This document shows, in pieces, positions 47,638-56,725 of a stretch of 64,000 nucleotides of DNA. The DNA is from Acidibrevibacterium fodinaquatile (GTDB lineage Bacteria > Pseudomonadota > Alphaproteobacteria > Acetobacterales > Acetobacteraceae), in NCBI RefSeq assembly GCF_003352165.1, contig NZ_CP029176.1:2797501-2861500 (forward strand). The letters run 5' to 3'. Position 1 is the first letter of the stretch, and every line of letters starts with the position of its first letter. The translations under genes were made by a program, and so were the position numbers. The notes below the pieces were generated by a model. That model made no database searches. It was not told where the DNA came from and saw nothing but the letters and a program-made list of their open reading frames with translations.

Positions 47638-48915
47638 ATGACCGTTCTCCTCTTTCTCGTGCTGTTTTTCGGCCTGCTCGCCGTCGGGCTGCCGATTTTT
47701 CTGGTGCTCGGGGTGTGCGCCGCCATCCTCTATGCGGTCTCCGGCCAGCCTTTGGTCGGCGTTGCGCAGGTGATCATCGATCAGCTCAATTCGACGACGC
47801 TGATGGCGTTGCCGCTTTTCGTCATGGCCGCCGCCTTCATGCGCCGCGGCGGGGTTGCGCAGGCGCTGGTCGATCTCGCTGTTGCCTGGCTCGGCGGCGT
47901 GCGCGGCTCGCTCGGCCTCGTCACGGTTGTTGCCTGCACGCTGTTTGCCGCGATCTGCGGCTCGAGCGTCGCGACCGCGCTGGCGATGGGCACCATCCTC
48001 TTGCCGGCGATGCTAGCGCGCGGCTATCCGCGTTCCTTCGCGCTCGGCGTCATCGGCGCCTCGGGCACCATCGGCATCGTCGTGCCGCCTTCGATCGCGC
48101 TCATTCTCTATGGCATCGTCGCCGAGCAATCGGTGCCGCGCCTGTTTCTTGCCGGCATCCTGCCGGGCCTCTTACAGGCGGCGGCGTTTTTCGGCTGGGT
48201 GTGGTACACGGCGCGGCGCAATCATTTCCCAATCGAGCCGTCCCTGCCCTGGCGCCGCCGCCTCGCCGTCACCTGGGCGGCGCTGCCCGCACTCGCGGTG
48301 CCGGCGGTGGTTTTGGTCGGGATCTATGGCGGGCTGGTGACGGTGACCGAGGCGGCGGCGGTCGCGGCGGTGGTGGCCCTCTTCGTCAGCCTGGTCTTTT
48401 ACCGCGGCTTTCACCCCGCGGAGACCTTGGCGGTGGTCGCCGATGGGTTGCGCAGCGCCGGCGCGATCATGCTGATCGTCGCCTCGGCGCTCGCTTTCGG
48501 CCATTGGATGACGCAATCGGGCATTCCCGCCGCGCTTGTCCATTTCACCGTCGCGCACGGGTTTCGCACCTGGCAATTCCTGCTCGCGATCAATGTTTTG
48601 TTACTCGTGCTCGGCTGCTTTCTGGAGGTGACGGCAACGCTCCTCCTGGTGCTGCCGGTGCTGGCGCCGGCCTTGGTGCCGCTCGGCGTCGATCCCGTGC
48701 ATTTCGCCATCATTTTCACCCACAACATGGAAATCGGCCTCGTCCATCCACCGGTCGGGCTCAATCTCTTCGTGCTGTCGACGATCTCAAACGCGCCCAT
48801 CGGCGAGGTGATCCGTGGCATCCTGCCGTTTCTGATCCTGCTCTTGGTCGTGCTCGGGATCATCACCTATGTGCCGATCCTCACCCTCTGGCTGCCCCAT
48901 CTCGTGTTCCATTGA
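47638..48915 (+). CDS. dctM: TRAP transporter large permease (DctM family)
   Basis: A 425-residue integral membrane protein with about 12 helices. Diagnostic are the GSSVATALAMGTILLPAMLARGYPRSFALGVIGASGTIGIVVPPSIALILYG region and [23 protein letters not shown] near the C-terminus, both conserved in DctM. It starts 16 nt after dctQ. Its last 129 bp overlap the convergent MprF-like frame; the DctM end ([20 protein letters not shown]) looks complete, so the overlap is at the expense of the other gene. Confidence 0.92.
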   Translation: MTVLLFLVLFFGLLAVGLPIFLVLGVCAAILYAVSGQPLVGVAQVIIDQLNSTTLMALPLFVMAAAFMRRGGVAQALVDLAVAWLGGVRGSLGLVTVVACTLFAAICGSSVATALAMGTILLPAMLARGYPRSFALGVIGASGTIGIVVPPSIALILYGIVAEQSVPRLFLAGILPGLLQAAAFFGWVWYTARRNHFPIEPSLPWRRRLAVTWAALPALAVPAVVLVGIYGGLVTVTEAAAVAAVVALFVSLVFYRGFHPAETLAVVADGLRSAGAIMLIVASALAFGHWMTQSGIPAALVHFTVAHGFRTWQFLLAINVLLLVLGCFLEVTATLLLVLPVLAPALVPLGVDPVHFAIIFTHNMEIGLVHPPVGLNLFVLSTISNAPIGEVIRGILPFLILLLVVLGIITYVPILTLWLPHLVFH

Positions 48916-50892
48916 GGCGAGCAAAAGCGTGAGATCGCGCTCGGTGCGGCAAAGCGCGTAGTGTCCCGCCTCACCGGGGGCCGGAACCGCGGAGAGGCCG
49001 ATATCGGCATAGACCCCGAGCAGGGCTTCGCCGCCTTGCCAGACCGCCGGCGTCGCCCCTTCCTGGGTCGCGAGATCGCGCAGCCGCCAGATCGCCGAAA
49101 CCCGATCGGCGACCGCGCCGACGGGGTCACCGAGCCCGACAACGAGATGGCCGAACCGCCGCACCGGCAGCGCCGCGTCACCCGCTTCCCCCCAGAGCAG
49201 GCCATCGGCCGCCGGAGGCGGCGTGCCGCCGAGCGCTTGGAACCGCCGCCGCGCGTCACTGCTCCAGGGATCGAGCCGCACCTGCCCCGGGCGCAGCAAT
49301 TGCCAGATCGCGAGGATCCCCAAGCCGACCGCGAGCGCGAGGCTGAGCCGGAGCCCATTGGGCGCTTGCGGCGAGGCGACCACCTCCCACCAGCTCTGAT
49401 CGGCGAGGCCGCGGACATGATGCTCGAAAGCGGAAAGGGTGATGACGCAGAGCACCAGCGCGAGCAGCGGCAGCGATGCGGCGAGATCGAACGGGTCGGA
49501 GGTGAGATGGACATGGCGGTAAAACGCCCGCCGGAACGGCGCGATCAGCGCCGTCGCCGCGAGCAGCATGGTCGGCACCCACCAGCGCACGCCTTCGACG
49601 AAGGTCACCGCGGCGGCGACCAAAAGCAGCACCACCACCGCCCCCCAGGCCAGGGTGACACGCCGCGAGAGCCCGAAGGCAAGGGCGAGCAGCCCGGCGC
49701 CGAGCAGCGAGGGGATGAATTGTCCCGAGGGCGTGCTCAACTCGGCAAGATCGGCATCGACCCACGACATGTCCGGCATCGGCCCGACGACGCCGAGCAA
49801 AAGCAGCATGGCGCCGCAGATCGTCACCGCCCCGGTCGCGATCGCGACCGCGAAATCCGGCTCGCTCCAGCTGCCGAGACCGGCGATCCAGCCCGGCGCC
49901 GTCGCCCCGCCCGGCAGGATCTCGCGCCCGCGCAAGAGAATTTCGTTGCCGGCGAACAGGCCGCCGGCGAGGAACAGCGGAATGATCGAATAATAGAGCC
50001 GAAAGACGATGATCGCGCCGGCAATCTGCGGCGCACCGAGATAGGGCGAGAGGCCGAGCAGGACGAGGCTGTCGAAGACGCCGATCCCCCCCGGCAGGCT
50101 CGCGAGCAGGCCGGCGCTGGTCGCGACGACATAGACCGCAAGGCACCGCAGATAGCTGAGCCCCGGCGCCGGCGGCAAAAGCGCATAGAGGATCAGGGAG
50201 GTCACGGCGACGTCGGCGGCGGCGATCATCACCTGCAAAACCGCCATCCGGCTGTCGGGCAGCGCGATGTCATGGCCGAACAGGCGAAGATGGCCGAGGC
50301 TGCGGGCAATCCAGAGATAGCCGAGCACCAGTGCCCAAAGGCCAGCGCCGGCGACGGCGGGAAGATAAGGCGGCAGCTTGTCGCCGAACAAAGGCACCGC
50401 GCCGGGCTCGACGAACAGGATCGCACCGCCCAACACCATGCCGCCAAGGCCGAAGGTGAGGCTGCAAAAGGCGATCACCTTGCCGATCTGCACCGGCGTG
50501 AGGCCCCAATGGGCATAGAGGCGAAACCGCACCGCCGCCCCGGACACCGCGGCGAAACCAAGATTATGCGAGAGCGCATAGGCGCAGAACGAAGCGAACG
50601 CGGTTCGCCAATAGGAAACCCGCGCCCCGGCATAAATGATCGCAAGCCGGTCATAGAATGTCAGCACACCATAAGCGAGCAGGGTAAAGCCAAAGGCGCT
50701 CGCCAGCGCGCGCTCGGGGATGGCGTCGAGTGCGGCGATGATGTCCTCGAGCCGGAGCGAGCGGAATTCGCGCTGGACCACGAACACCGCCGCAATCAGC
50801 AGGACGAGCCCGAGCAGCGGCGGCACATGGCGCAGCGAAAAAACCGCCCGCCGGACCGGCTTGGCAGAGAGTGCTGGCGCCTCAGGCGGCAT
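48787..50892 (-). CDS. MprF-like flippase with C-terminally truncated transferase domain
   Basis: A 701-codon frame. Residues about 20-545 form the polytopic MprF/UPF0104 flippase region ([45 protein letters not shown] are typical). From about 565 the DUF2156 aminoacyl-PG synthase domain begins ([42 protein letters not shown]) but is lost after about 85 residues. The last 43 codons are antisense to dctM, giving hydrophilic nonsense-like sequence ([18 protein letters not shown]). MprF proteins are usually about 850 residues, so roughly 200 residues of the catalytic domain are missing. The flippase may still work. It overlaps lysS by 11 nt. Confidence 0.78.
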   Translation of the reverse strand: MPPEAPALSAKPVRRAVFSLRHVPPLLGLVLLIAAVFVVQREFRSLRLEDIIAALDAIPERALASAFGFTLLAYGVLTFYDRLAIIYAGARVSYWRTAFASFCAYALSHNLGFAAVSGAAVRFRLYAHWGLTPVQIGKVIAFCSLTFGLGGMVLGGAILFVEPGAVPLFGDKLPPYLPAVAGAGLWALVLGYLWIARSLGHLRLFGHDIALPDSRMAVLQVMIAAADVAVTSLILYALLPPAPGLSYLRCLAVYVVATSAGLLASLPGGIGVFDSLVLLGLSPYLGAPQIAGAIIVFRLYYSIIPLFLAGGLFAGNEILLRGREILPGGATAPGWIAGLGSWSEPDFAVAIATGAVTICGAMLLLLGVVGPMPDMSWVDADLAELSTPSGQFIPSLLGAGLLALAFGLSRRVTLAWGAVVVLLLVAAAVTFVEGVRWWVPTMLLAATALIAPFRRAFYRHVHLTSDPFDLAASLPLLALVLCVITLSAFEHHVRGLADQSWWEVVASPQAPNGLRLSLALAVGLGILAIWQLLRPGQVRLDPWSSDARRRFQALGGTPPPAADGLLWGEAGDAALPVRRFGHLVVGLGDPVGAVADRVSAIWRLRDLATQEGATPAVWQGGEALLGVYADIGLSAVPAPGEAGHYALCRTERDLTLLLASMEHEMGQPEGEDRHIGDDPEHDQEQDQKRQDATDHLADGRV

Positions 50893-52492
50893 CGGCGGGG
50901 CGCGCGAGCGCCGCCTCGATCAGCGCGATGGTTTCCGGAATGCCATAGATCGCGACGAAATTGCCGAAACGCGGCCCCTCCGCCTGACCGAGCAGCACCT
51001 GATAGAGGGTGCCGAACCAGGCGCGAAGATCGGGAAACGGATGGCGCTTGCCGATGTCGTAAAGCAGGGTCTGGATCGCCGTCTCATCGGCACCTTGCGC
51101 GAGATGCGGAAGTTCCGCGGCCAGTTCCGCGAGGGCCGTGCGCTCGAGGTCATCGGGGGCGCGATGGCGCTTCGCCGGGCGGATGAAATCGCGATAATAG
51201 ATGAGCGCGTGCTCGACGAGGCGGGCGAGCAGCGGATTGCCCTCCGGGGTTGCCGCCGGCGCATAGCGGCGGATGAAGCTCCAGAGAATATCGGCGCGTT
51301 CGGCATTGACCACGGCGGCGAGGTTGAGCAGCAGCGTGAACGAGAGCGGCACATCCTCGACGGGGATGGCGCCGCCGCCGATATGCCAGACCGGGTTCGC
51401 CATCAGCGCCGCCCCATCCTGGGCGTGGGCGCGCTCGAGATTGCCGAGATATTCATCGACGGCGCGCGGGATCACGTCGAAATAGAGCCGCTTGGCGCGT
51501 TGCGGCGCGTTGTACATGAATTGCGCGAGCGACTCGGGCGGCGCGTAACGCAGCCAATCCTCGACGGAGAGCCCGTTGCCCTTCGATTTGCTGATTTTCT
51601 GGCCGTTTTCGTCGAGGAACAATTCGTAGGTGTAGGCCTCGGGCGGCATACTGCCGAGGATGCGGCAGATTTTTCCCGAAAGCCGCACGCTGTCGATCAG
51701 ATCCTTGCCCGACATTTCGTAATCGACGCCGAGCGCATGCCAGCGCATCGCCCAGTCCGCCTTCCATTGCAGTTTGCAATGCCCGCCGGTTACCGGGGTT
51801 TCGTAGGATTTGCCGCTCTCGGGATCGCGCCAAGCGACGGTTCCGGCGTCGCGGTCGATGTTCGTGAGGGCGACCTGCATGACGATGCCGGTTTCGGGAT
51901 GGATCGGCAGAACCGGCGCATAGGTCGCCCGGCGTTCGGGGCCGAGGGTCGGGAGAATGACCGCCATCACCTCGTCATAGACTTCGAGCAGGCGCAGTAA
52001 GGCGTCATCGAACCGCCCGGCGGTGTAATAATCGGTCGCCGAGGCAAACTGATAATCGAAGCCAAAGGTGTCGAGAAACCCTTGCAGACGGGCATTGTTA
52101 TGGGCGCCGAAGCTTTCATGCGTGCCGAACGGATCGGGGATCCGGGTGAGCGGCTTGCCGAGATGGCTCTCCAGCATTGCGCGGTTGGGCACATTGTCCG
52201 GCACCTTGCGCAGACCATCCATGTCGTCGCTGAAAGCGATGAGCCGAGACGGCATGCCGGTGAGCACGCCAAACGCATGGCGCACCCAGGAGGTGCGGGC
52301 GACCTCGCCGAACGTGCCGATATGGGGAAGGCCGGAAGGGCCGTAGCCGGTCGCAAACAGCGCCCGCTGCGCGCCGGTTTTGGCGAGCCGCGCGGCGAGT
52401 TTGGCGGCCTCCTCGAACGGCCACGCCTTGGGCAGGTCAGCGAGCAGCGATTGCGGGGAGGGTGGCGCCATGTTGCGAAATGTGTCCGTCAT
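50882..52492 (-). CDS. lysS: Lysyl-tRNA synthetase, class I
   Basis: A 536-residue class I LysRS, the form used by archaea, spirochaetes and many alphaproteobacteria. The HIGH-type motif lies in [16 protein letters not shown], the KMSKS-type motif in KISKSKGNG, and the C-terminal helical anticodon-binding domain is typical. It charges tRNA-Lys in the cytoplasm. A -35/-10 pair places the predicted transcription start at or next to the ATG at 52492, implying a leaderless mRNA; an internal ATG at 52471 is less likely. The MprF-like gene follows with an 11-nt overlap, matching the Lys-tRNA requirement of lysyl-PG synthases. Confidence 0.94.
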   Translation of the reverse strand: MTDTFRNMAPPSPQSLLADLPKAWPFEEAAKLAARLAKTGAQRALFATGYGPSGLPHIGTFGEVARTSWVRHAFGVLTGMPSRLIAFSDDMDGLRKVPDNVPNRAMLESHLGKPLTRIPDPFGTHESFGAHNNARLQGFLDTFGFDYQFASATDYYTAGRFDDALLRLLEVYDEVMAVILPTLGPERRATYAPVLPIHPETGIVMQVALTNIDRDAGTVAWRDPESGKSYETPVTGGHCKLQWKADWAMRWHALGVDYEMSGKDLIDSVRLSGKICRILGSMPPEAYTYELFLDENGQKISKSKGNGLSVEDWLRYAPPESLAQFMYNAPQRAKRLYFDVIPRAVDEYLGNLERAHAQDGAALMANPVWHIGGGAIPVEDVPLSFTLLLNLAAVVNAERADILWSFIRRYAPAATPEGNPLLARLVEHALIYYRDFIRPAKRHRAPDDLERTALAELAAELPHLAQGADETAIQTLLYDIGKRHPFPDLRAWFGTLYQVLLGQAEGPRFGNFVAIYGIPETIALIEAALARPADAA

Positions 52493-52498
52493 GAACGC

Positions 52499-52527
52499 AA
52501 GCTAGAAACCACCCCGATCTTGGTCAA
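52499..52527 (-). promoter_or_regulatory. Predicted lysS promoter (leaderless)
   Basis: On the minus strand TTGACC (52522-52527) is followed after 17 nt by TAGCTT (52499-52504). The expected start is about 7 nt further, at the first base of the lysS ATG (52492). No Shine-Dalgarno precedes that ATG. Its -35 overlaps that of the divergent helicase promoter. Confidence 0.5.
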
Positions 52528-52547
52528 TGTGCAAGACGCCTTATAAT
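52520..52547 (+). promoter_or_regulatory. Predicted helicase promoter with consensus TATAAT (leaderless)
   Basis: TTGGTC (52520-52525), a 16-nt spacer, then a perfect TATAAT (52542-52547). The predicted start falls at about 52553-52554, coinciding with the ATG of the helicase gene, so the transcript would have no 5' leader. A perfect -10 is notable in such GC-rich DNA. Confidence 0.6.
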
Positions 52548-52553
52548 TCGGCA

Positions 52554-55415
52554 ATGTCACAATCATCCCCGCCGCCCCGCGCCTCGTCCCCGCGGCAATC
52601 CCCCGCTCTGGTCGCCGTCGAGGGGCGGGCAGCGCTTTTGACCCCGGCGGGCGAGATCATCGCCGGGCCACCTGCCGCCATCACCGGCCCCCTCGCCGCT
52701 TTGCCGCCGCCGCTCCTCGTACATGCCCCGGCGGTATGGCGACGGCTCGGCATCCGGCCGCGGCCGGCGCTCGATCTTCTCGAGCTCTTCGCCTTCGTCC
52801 ATCCGGCGCGGGCGCTGGTGCCGACGCCGCGCGGGCTCGCCGGATTTTTCGATCAGCCGACGCCCGGCGCCGATCCCGCCGAGCAGGTCGGCCAGCTCGC
52901 GGGGTTTGCCGCGTCCCTGCTTGCCGACCTCGCCCGCGCCCGCCGGCTGCCGCAAAACCGCGACGCGGCAGCGCTTGCCGCGGGGCTTGGGCGCGCCGGC
53001 TGGGGTTGGGCCGAGGCGGTGCTGGCGGCGCTCGACGAGCCGGCGGCGCTGCCGTCGGCGGAGGCGCTCGCGGTCTGGCGGCGTTTGCCGGAATGGCCGG
53101 AGACGGCGCCATTGCCGCCGCCTTCGGCGCATCCCGTCGGCGCCGCCGAGGCAAGGCGGCGGCTCGCGGAGATCCTCGGCGCCAAGGCCGAGGCGCGGCC
53201 CGGCCAATCCGACTATGCCGCCGCCGCGACCGAAGCCTTCGCCCCGCGCGCCGAACGCGGCGCGCCGCATCTCGTGCTCGCCGAGGCCGGCACCGGCACC
53301 GGCAAGACGCTGGGCTATCTCGCCCCGGCCAGTCTCTGGGCGCAGCGCAATCAGGGCCCGGTTTGGATCAGCACCTTTACGCGGCATTTGCAGCGCCAGA
53401 TCGAGGGCGAACTCGCCCGCCTCTATCCCGATCCGGCGGCGCGGCGGCAGCTTTCGGTGGTGCGCAAAGGGCGGGAGAATTATCTCTGCTTGCTCAATTT
53501 CCAGGACGCGGCGCAGGGTATGGGGCTTACCGTCCCGCCGCTCGCGCTCGGGCTCATCGCGCGCTGGGCGCTCGCGACCCAAGACGGCGACATCCAGGGC
53601 GGCGATCTTCCCGGCTGGTTCGCCGAACTTTTTGGCCAGGGCGCGATCCTGGCGCTCGCTGACCGGCGCGGCGAATGCATCCACGCCGCCTGCGCGCATT
53701 GGCGGCGCTGCTTCGTCGAGCACGCCATCCGCCGCGCCGAGAGCGCTGAACTGGTCATCGCCAATCACGCCTTGGTGATGAATCAGGCGGCGCATTTCTG
53801 GAACTGGGGCGAGGGCGCGGAGGAGAGCGCGGTGCCGACCCGCTATGTTTTCGACGAGGGGCACCACCTGTTCGACGCCGCCGATGCCGCTTTCGCCGCC
53901 GTGCTGTCGGGGGTGGAGGCCGCGGAATTGCGCCGCTGGCTGCTCGGGGCCGAGGGGTCGCGCTCGCGCGCCCGCGGCCTGCGCGCCCGGGTCGGCGAAT
54001 TGGTCGCGGGGCTCGCGCCGCTCGAGGCCGCGCTGGAAGCGGCGCTGATCGCAGCGCGGGCCTTGCCGGCACCCGGCTGGGCGGGCCGGCTCGCGGGCGG
54101 CGAGGGGCCAGAAAGCGGCGATCTCGCCGGTGATCCGATTGGCCCGGCGAACCCAGCGGAGGCGTTTTTCCACGCCCTCAACCGCCAAATCCTCGCGCGC
54201 ACGCCCGGCGCCGAACGCCCGCCAGAGAGCGCGGGGATGCCGCGCGAGGTCGATCTCCACCCGCTCGACCCGGCCGTCATCGCCGCCGCCGCGGCGCTGG
54301 AGCGGGCGCTTGCGCGGCTCGCGGCCCCGCTGGCGGCGCTGCGCACGCGGCTCCAGGCGCGGCTCGAGGATGCGGCGGAGACGCTCGACAGCGCGACCCG
54401 CAACCGCATCGCCGCCGCCTGCCGCACCCTTGGCCGGCGCGCTTTGGAGCGACTTACGGCGTGGCGCGAGATGCTGGCCGCCCTCGCCGAACCGCCGCCC
54501 GCGCCCGGCACGCGGCCGCGTTTCATAACCTTCCTGCGCCGCGAGACGCTGCCTGGCGGCGGGATCGAAGTTGGCCTCCACCGCCATTGGCTCGATCCGA
54601 CCGAACCTTTCGCAGCCACCCTCGCCGCACCGGCGCACGGCGTTCTGATCACGTCGGCGACCCTCCGCGACGAGGGGGCGGGCGATCCCGTTGCCGCTTG
54701 GGAAGCCGCCGAGGCGCGGGTCGGGGCGGGGTATCTGCCGCGCCCGGCGGTGCGCGCGGCACTCCCCAGCCCATTCGACTACGCAGCGCAAACCCGGGTC
54801 TTTATCGTCGACGACATCGCCGGCGGCGACATCGCCGCCCTCGCCGGCGCCTTTCGCGCCCTGTTTCTCGCCGCGCGCGGCGGCGCGCTCGGGCTTTTCA
54901 CCGCGATCGGTCGGCTTCGCGCGGTTCATGCCCGGCTTGCCCCGGCGCTCGCCGCGGCTGGCATTCCGCTTTACGCCCAGCATGTCGATGCCATGCACAA
55001 CGCAACATTGGTCGATATTTTCCGCGCCGAGGAGGAAAGCTGTCTTTTGGGGACCGATGCGATGCGCGATGGCGTCGATGTGCCCGGCCGCGCGTTACGC
55101 CTCGTGGTGTTCGAGCGCGTGCCGTGGCCGCGCCCCGATATCCTGCACCGCGAACGGCGGATCCATCTCTCCGGCGGCGCGCCCGGGGCTTATGACGACC
55201 GGCTGGCGCGGCTTCGCCTGCGCCAAGCGTTCGGACGGCTGATCCGGAGTGATGGTGATCGCGGGGTGTTCGTGCTGCTCGACCGGCGTCTGCCGACCCG
55301 GCTTTACCCGGCGTTTCCCGAGGGGGTTCCGATCCAGCGGACGGGCCTCGCCGCCGCGGTCGCGGCGACGGCGGCGTTTCTCAGCGAGGGCGTCGCCGAG
55401 GCGGCGAAAAAATGA
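52554..55415 (+). CDS. DinG/XPD-type Fe-S ATP-dependent DNA helicase
   Basis: A 953-residue superfamily 2 helicase. The Walker A is AEAGTGTGKT with Lys251; Walker B/motif II is FDEGHH with Asp434. Four cysteines, C312, C375, C380 and C386, fit a 4Fe-4S cluster; the last three have the same spacing (5 and 6) as in E. coli DinG. C-terminal motifs VLITSATLRDEG, LLGTDAMRDGVDVPG and LRLRQAFGRLIRSDGDRG are motifs IV-VI. The first 200 residues are an Ala/Pro-rich region, possibly a degenerate nuclease-like domain. ATG at 52554 is chosen because the -10 box ends 6 nt before it; the ATG at 52527 lies inside the promoter. The role is 5'-3' unwinding of R-loops or damaged DNA. Confidence 0.88.
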   Translation: MSQSSPPPRASSPRQSPALVAVEGRAALLTPAGEIIAGPPAAITGPLAALPPPLLVHAPAVWRRLGIRPRPALDLLELFAFVHPARALVPTPRGLAGFFDQPTPGADPAEQVGQLAGFAASLLADLARARRLPQNRDAAALAAGLGRAGWGWAEAVLAALDEPAALPSAEALAVWRRLPEWPETAPLPPPSAHPVGAAEARRRLAEILGAKAEARPGQSDYAAAATEAFAPRAERGAPHLVLAEAGTGTGKTLGYLAPASLWAQRNQGPVWISTFTRHLQRQIEGELARLYPDPAARRQLSVVRKGRENYLCLLNFQDAAQGMGLTVPPLALGLIARWALATQDGDIQGGDLPGWFAELFGQGAILALADRRGECIHAACAHWRRCFVEHAIRRAESAELVIANHALVMNQAAHFWNWGEGAEESAVPTRYVFDEGHHLFDAADAAFAAVLSGVEAAELRRWLLGAEGSRSRARGLRARVGELVAGLAPLEAALEAALIAARALPAPGWAGRLAGGEGPESGDLAGDPIGPANPAEAFFHALNRQILARTPGAERPPESAGMPREVDLHPLDPAVIAAAAALERALARLAAPLAALRTRLQARLEDAAETLDSATRNRIAAACRTLGRRALERLTAWREMLAALAEPPPAPGTRPRFITFLRRETLPGGGIEVGLHRHWLDPTEPFAATLAAPAHGVLITSATLRDEGAGDPVAAWEAAEARVGAGYLPRPAVRAALPSPFDYAAQTRVFIVDDIAGGDIAALAGAFRALFLAARGGALGLFTAIGRLRAVHARLAPALAAAGIPLYAQHVDAMHNATLVDIFRAEEESCLLGTDAMRDGVDVPGRALRLVVFERVPWPRPDILHRERRIHLSGGAPGAYDDRLARLRLRQAFGRLIRSDGDRGVFVLLDRRLPTRLYPAFPEGVPIQRTGLAAAVAATAAFLSEGVAEAAKK

Positions 55416-55425
55416 TCGCCGCCGC

Positions 55426-55719
55426 TCAGTCGCAGGCGCAGCCCGGCGTCGGGCCGGGATCGTCGCGGATGACGTGATGGTCGATCCATTCCGCGACCAG
55501 GCGGCGCGCTTCGCTCAGCGACGCCTCCGGATGATGGATGCGATAGAGCGTGGTGCAGCTGCGGAACGCGTCGGGATCGGGGGTGCCAAAGCTACGCAGC
55601 TCGCGATAGGCGGTGACCACGGCGCGTTCGCAGCGCCGGCTGATCGGCCGATCGTGGCCGGAGAAGAGGTTGGCCTGGGCCATGGCTTGGGTCGCCTTCC
55701 GAGCAAAGTTGCGAATCAT
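55426..55719 (-). CDS. Small hypothetical protein
   Basis: A 97-residue basic protein I do not recognise. It begins MIRNFARKATQAMAQANLF and contains RRCERAVVTAYRELRSFG, LYRIHHPEASLSEARRLVAEW and a C-terminal CACD. The Arg/Glu periodicity suggests helices. A possible promoter TTGCGA-18-TATATC lies at 55738-55767 on the minus strand. It converges with the helicase gene with 10 nt between. Codon use looks like its neighbours, so I consider it a real gene of unknown function. Confidence 0.65.
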   Translation of the reverse strand: MIRNFARKATQAMAQANLFSGHDRPISRRCERAVVTAYRELRSFGTPDPDAFRSCTTLYRIHHPEASLSEARRLVAEWIDHHVIRDDPGPTPGCACD

Positions 55720-55772
55720 TCGCAAATTACTAGCTTAGATATAGCGTGTCCGGCAGTTGTTTCGCAACCTCC

Positions 55773-56660
55773 TTACGGCGCCAGCATGCCGGTCGCGGAG
55801 CGGCCGAGGGCGCGCGGGTCGCGCGTCGGCCAACGTCCGGCATCGACCTGGGCGAGGAAATCGCCGACGATGCGGTTGAACTGATCGGGATCCTCGAGAT
55901 TGATGGTGTGGCCGCAATTCGGCATCACCGCGAGTGCGGCGGTCGGGATGGTGCGCTTCATCAGGAGGGCGGGGTTGAGGCAGGGCCAGTCTTCATCGCC
56001 GGTCAGGATCAGGGTCGGCACGTCGAGCCGCGCCATCTCGTGCGTCAGATCATAGAGCGAGGGGCGGGCGCGCTGCACGCCGAGCTGGGTATTGGCCGAA
56101 CCCAGCGCCGAATGCTCGGCGAGCATCGCGCGGAACTGCGCAAATCCGCGCGGATCCTTGTTCGCAAACTGCACGCGGGTCGGCCCGTCGCCATATTTGG
56201 CGGCGAAATCGGCCATCGCTTCGCGTTGGAGATAGGCCGCCGTCGCCTCTGCCTCGGCCTGGAACGCCGCCCGCCCCTCCGGCTCGGCGCCATAGCCGCA
56301 CCCGGCAACCGTGAGCGAGCGCGCGCGCGAGGGATGCGTCAGCCCGAAATGGAGGGTCGCGAAGCCGCCCATCGAGAGGCCGACGATATGCGCCCGCACG
56401 ATACCGAGATGATCGAGCACGGCGACGATGTCGGCAACCGCGCGGGCTTGGGAATACTGCGTCGGGTCAGCCGGCACGTCCGACGGCGGATAGCCGCGCG
56501 CGTTATAGGCGATGGCGTGGTAGCGCTGGCCGAAATGGCGGAGCTGCGGCTCCCAGGCGCGGCAATCGCCAGCGAATTCATGAACGAAGACGATCGGCGT
56601 GCCGCGGCCGGTTTCCTCGTAATGCAGGTTGACGCCATCGTCGGTCCGGGCATGCGGCAT
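55773..56660 (-). CDS. Alpha/beta-hydrolase fold protein
   Basis: A 295-residue single-domain alpha/beta hydrolase. Strand/oxyanion motif IVFVHEFAGDCRAWEPQL, the nucleophile elbow GLSMGG, an acid in LILTGDEDWPCL and the catalytic His in NCGHTINLEDP are present. There is no signal peptide, so it is cytoplasmic. The start is fixed by GGAGGAAACC before the ATG at 56660. It lies 65 bp downstream of the enamidase-like gene on the same strand and may take a later step of the same pathway (deformylase, esterase or lactonase are possibilities). The substrate is unknown. Confidence 0.85.
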   Translation of the reverse strand: MPHARTDDGVNLHYEETGRGTPIVFVHEFAGDCRAWEPQLRHFGQRYHAIAYNARGYPPSDVPADPTQYSQARAVADIVAVLDHLGIVRAHIVGLSMGGFATLHFGLTHPSRARSLTVAGCGYGAEPEGRAAFQAEAEATAAYLQREAMADFAAKYGDGPTRVQFANKDPRGFAQFRAMLAEHSALGSANTQLGVQRARPSLYDLTHEMARLDVPTLILTGDEDWPCLNPALLMKRTIPTAALAVMPNCGHTINLEDPDQFNRIVGDFLAQVDAGRWPTRDPRALGRSATGMLAP

Positions 56661-56725
56661 GGTTTCCTCCTCGCGGCCTCGCTCTTTGCGCCACTCTAGC
56701 GCCGGCACCGGAAAATGCCGAGAGA

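Noticed and set aside
48961-51186. Long plus-strand open frame over the MprF-like and lysS genes
   Set aside because: It is antisense to a recognisable flippase and LysRS, and the product is a charged, motif-free Arg/Glu/Gln-rich string.
52563-54998. Long minus-strand open frame within the helicase gene
   Set aside because: The helicase on the plus strand has Walker motifs and Fe-S cysteines. The antisense product has no motifs and is a GC artefact.
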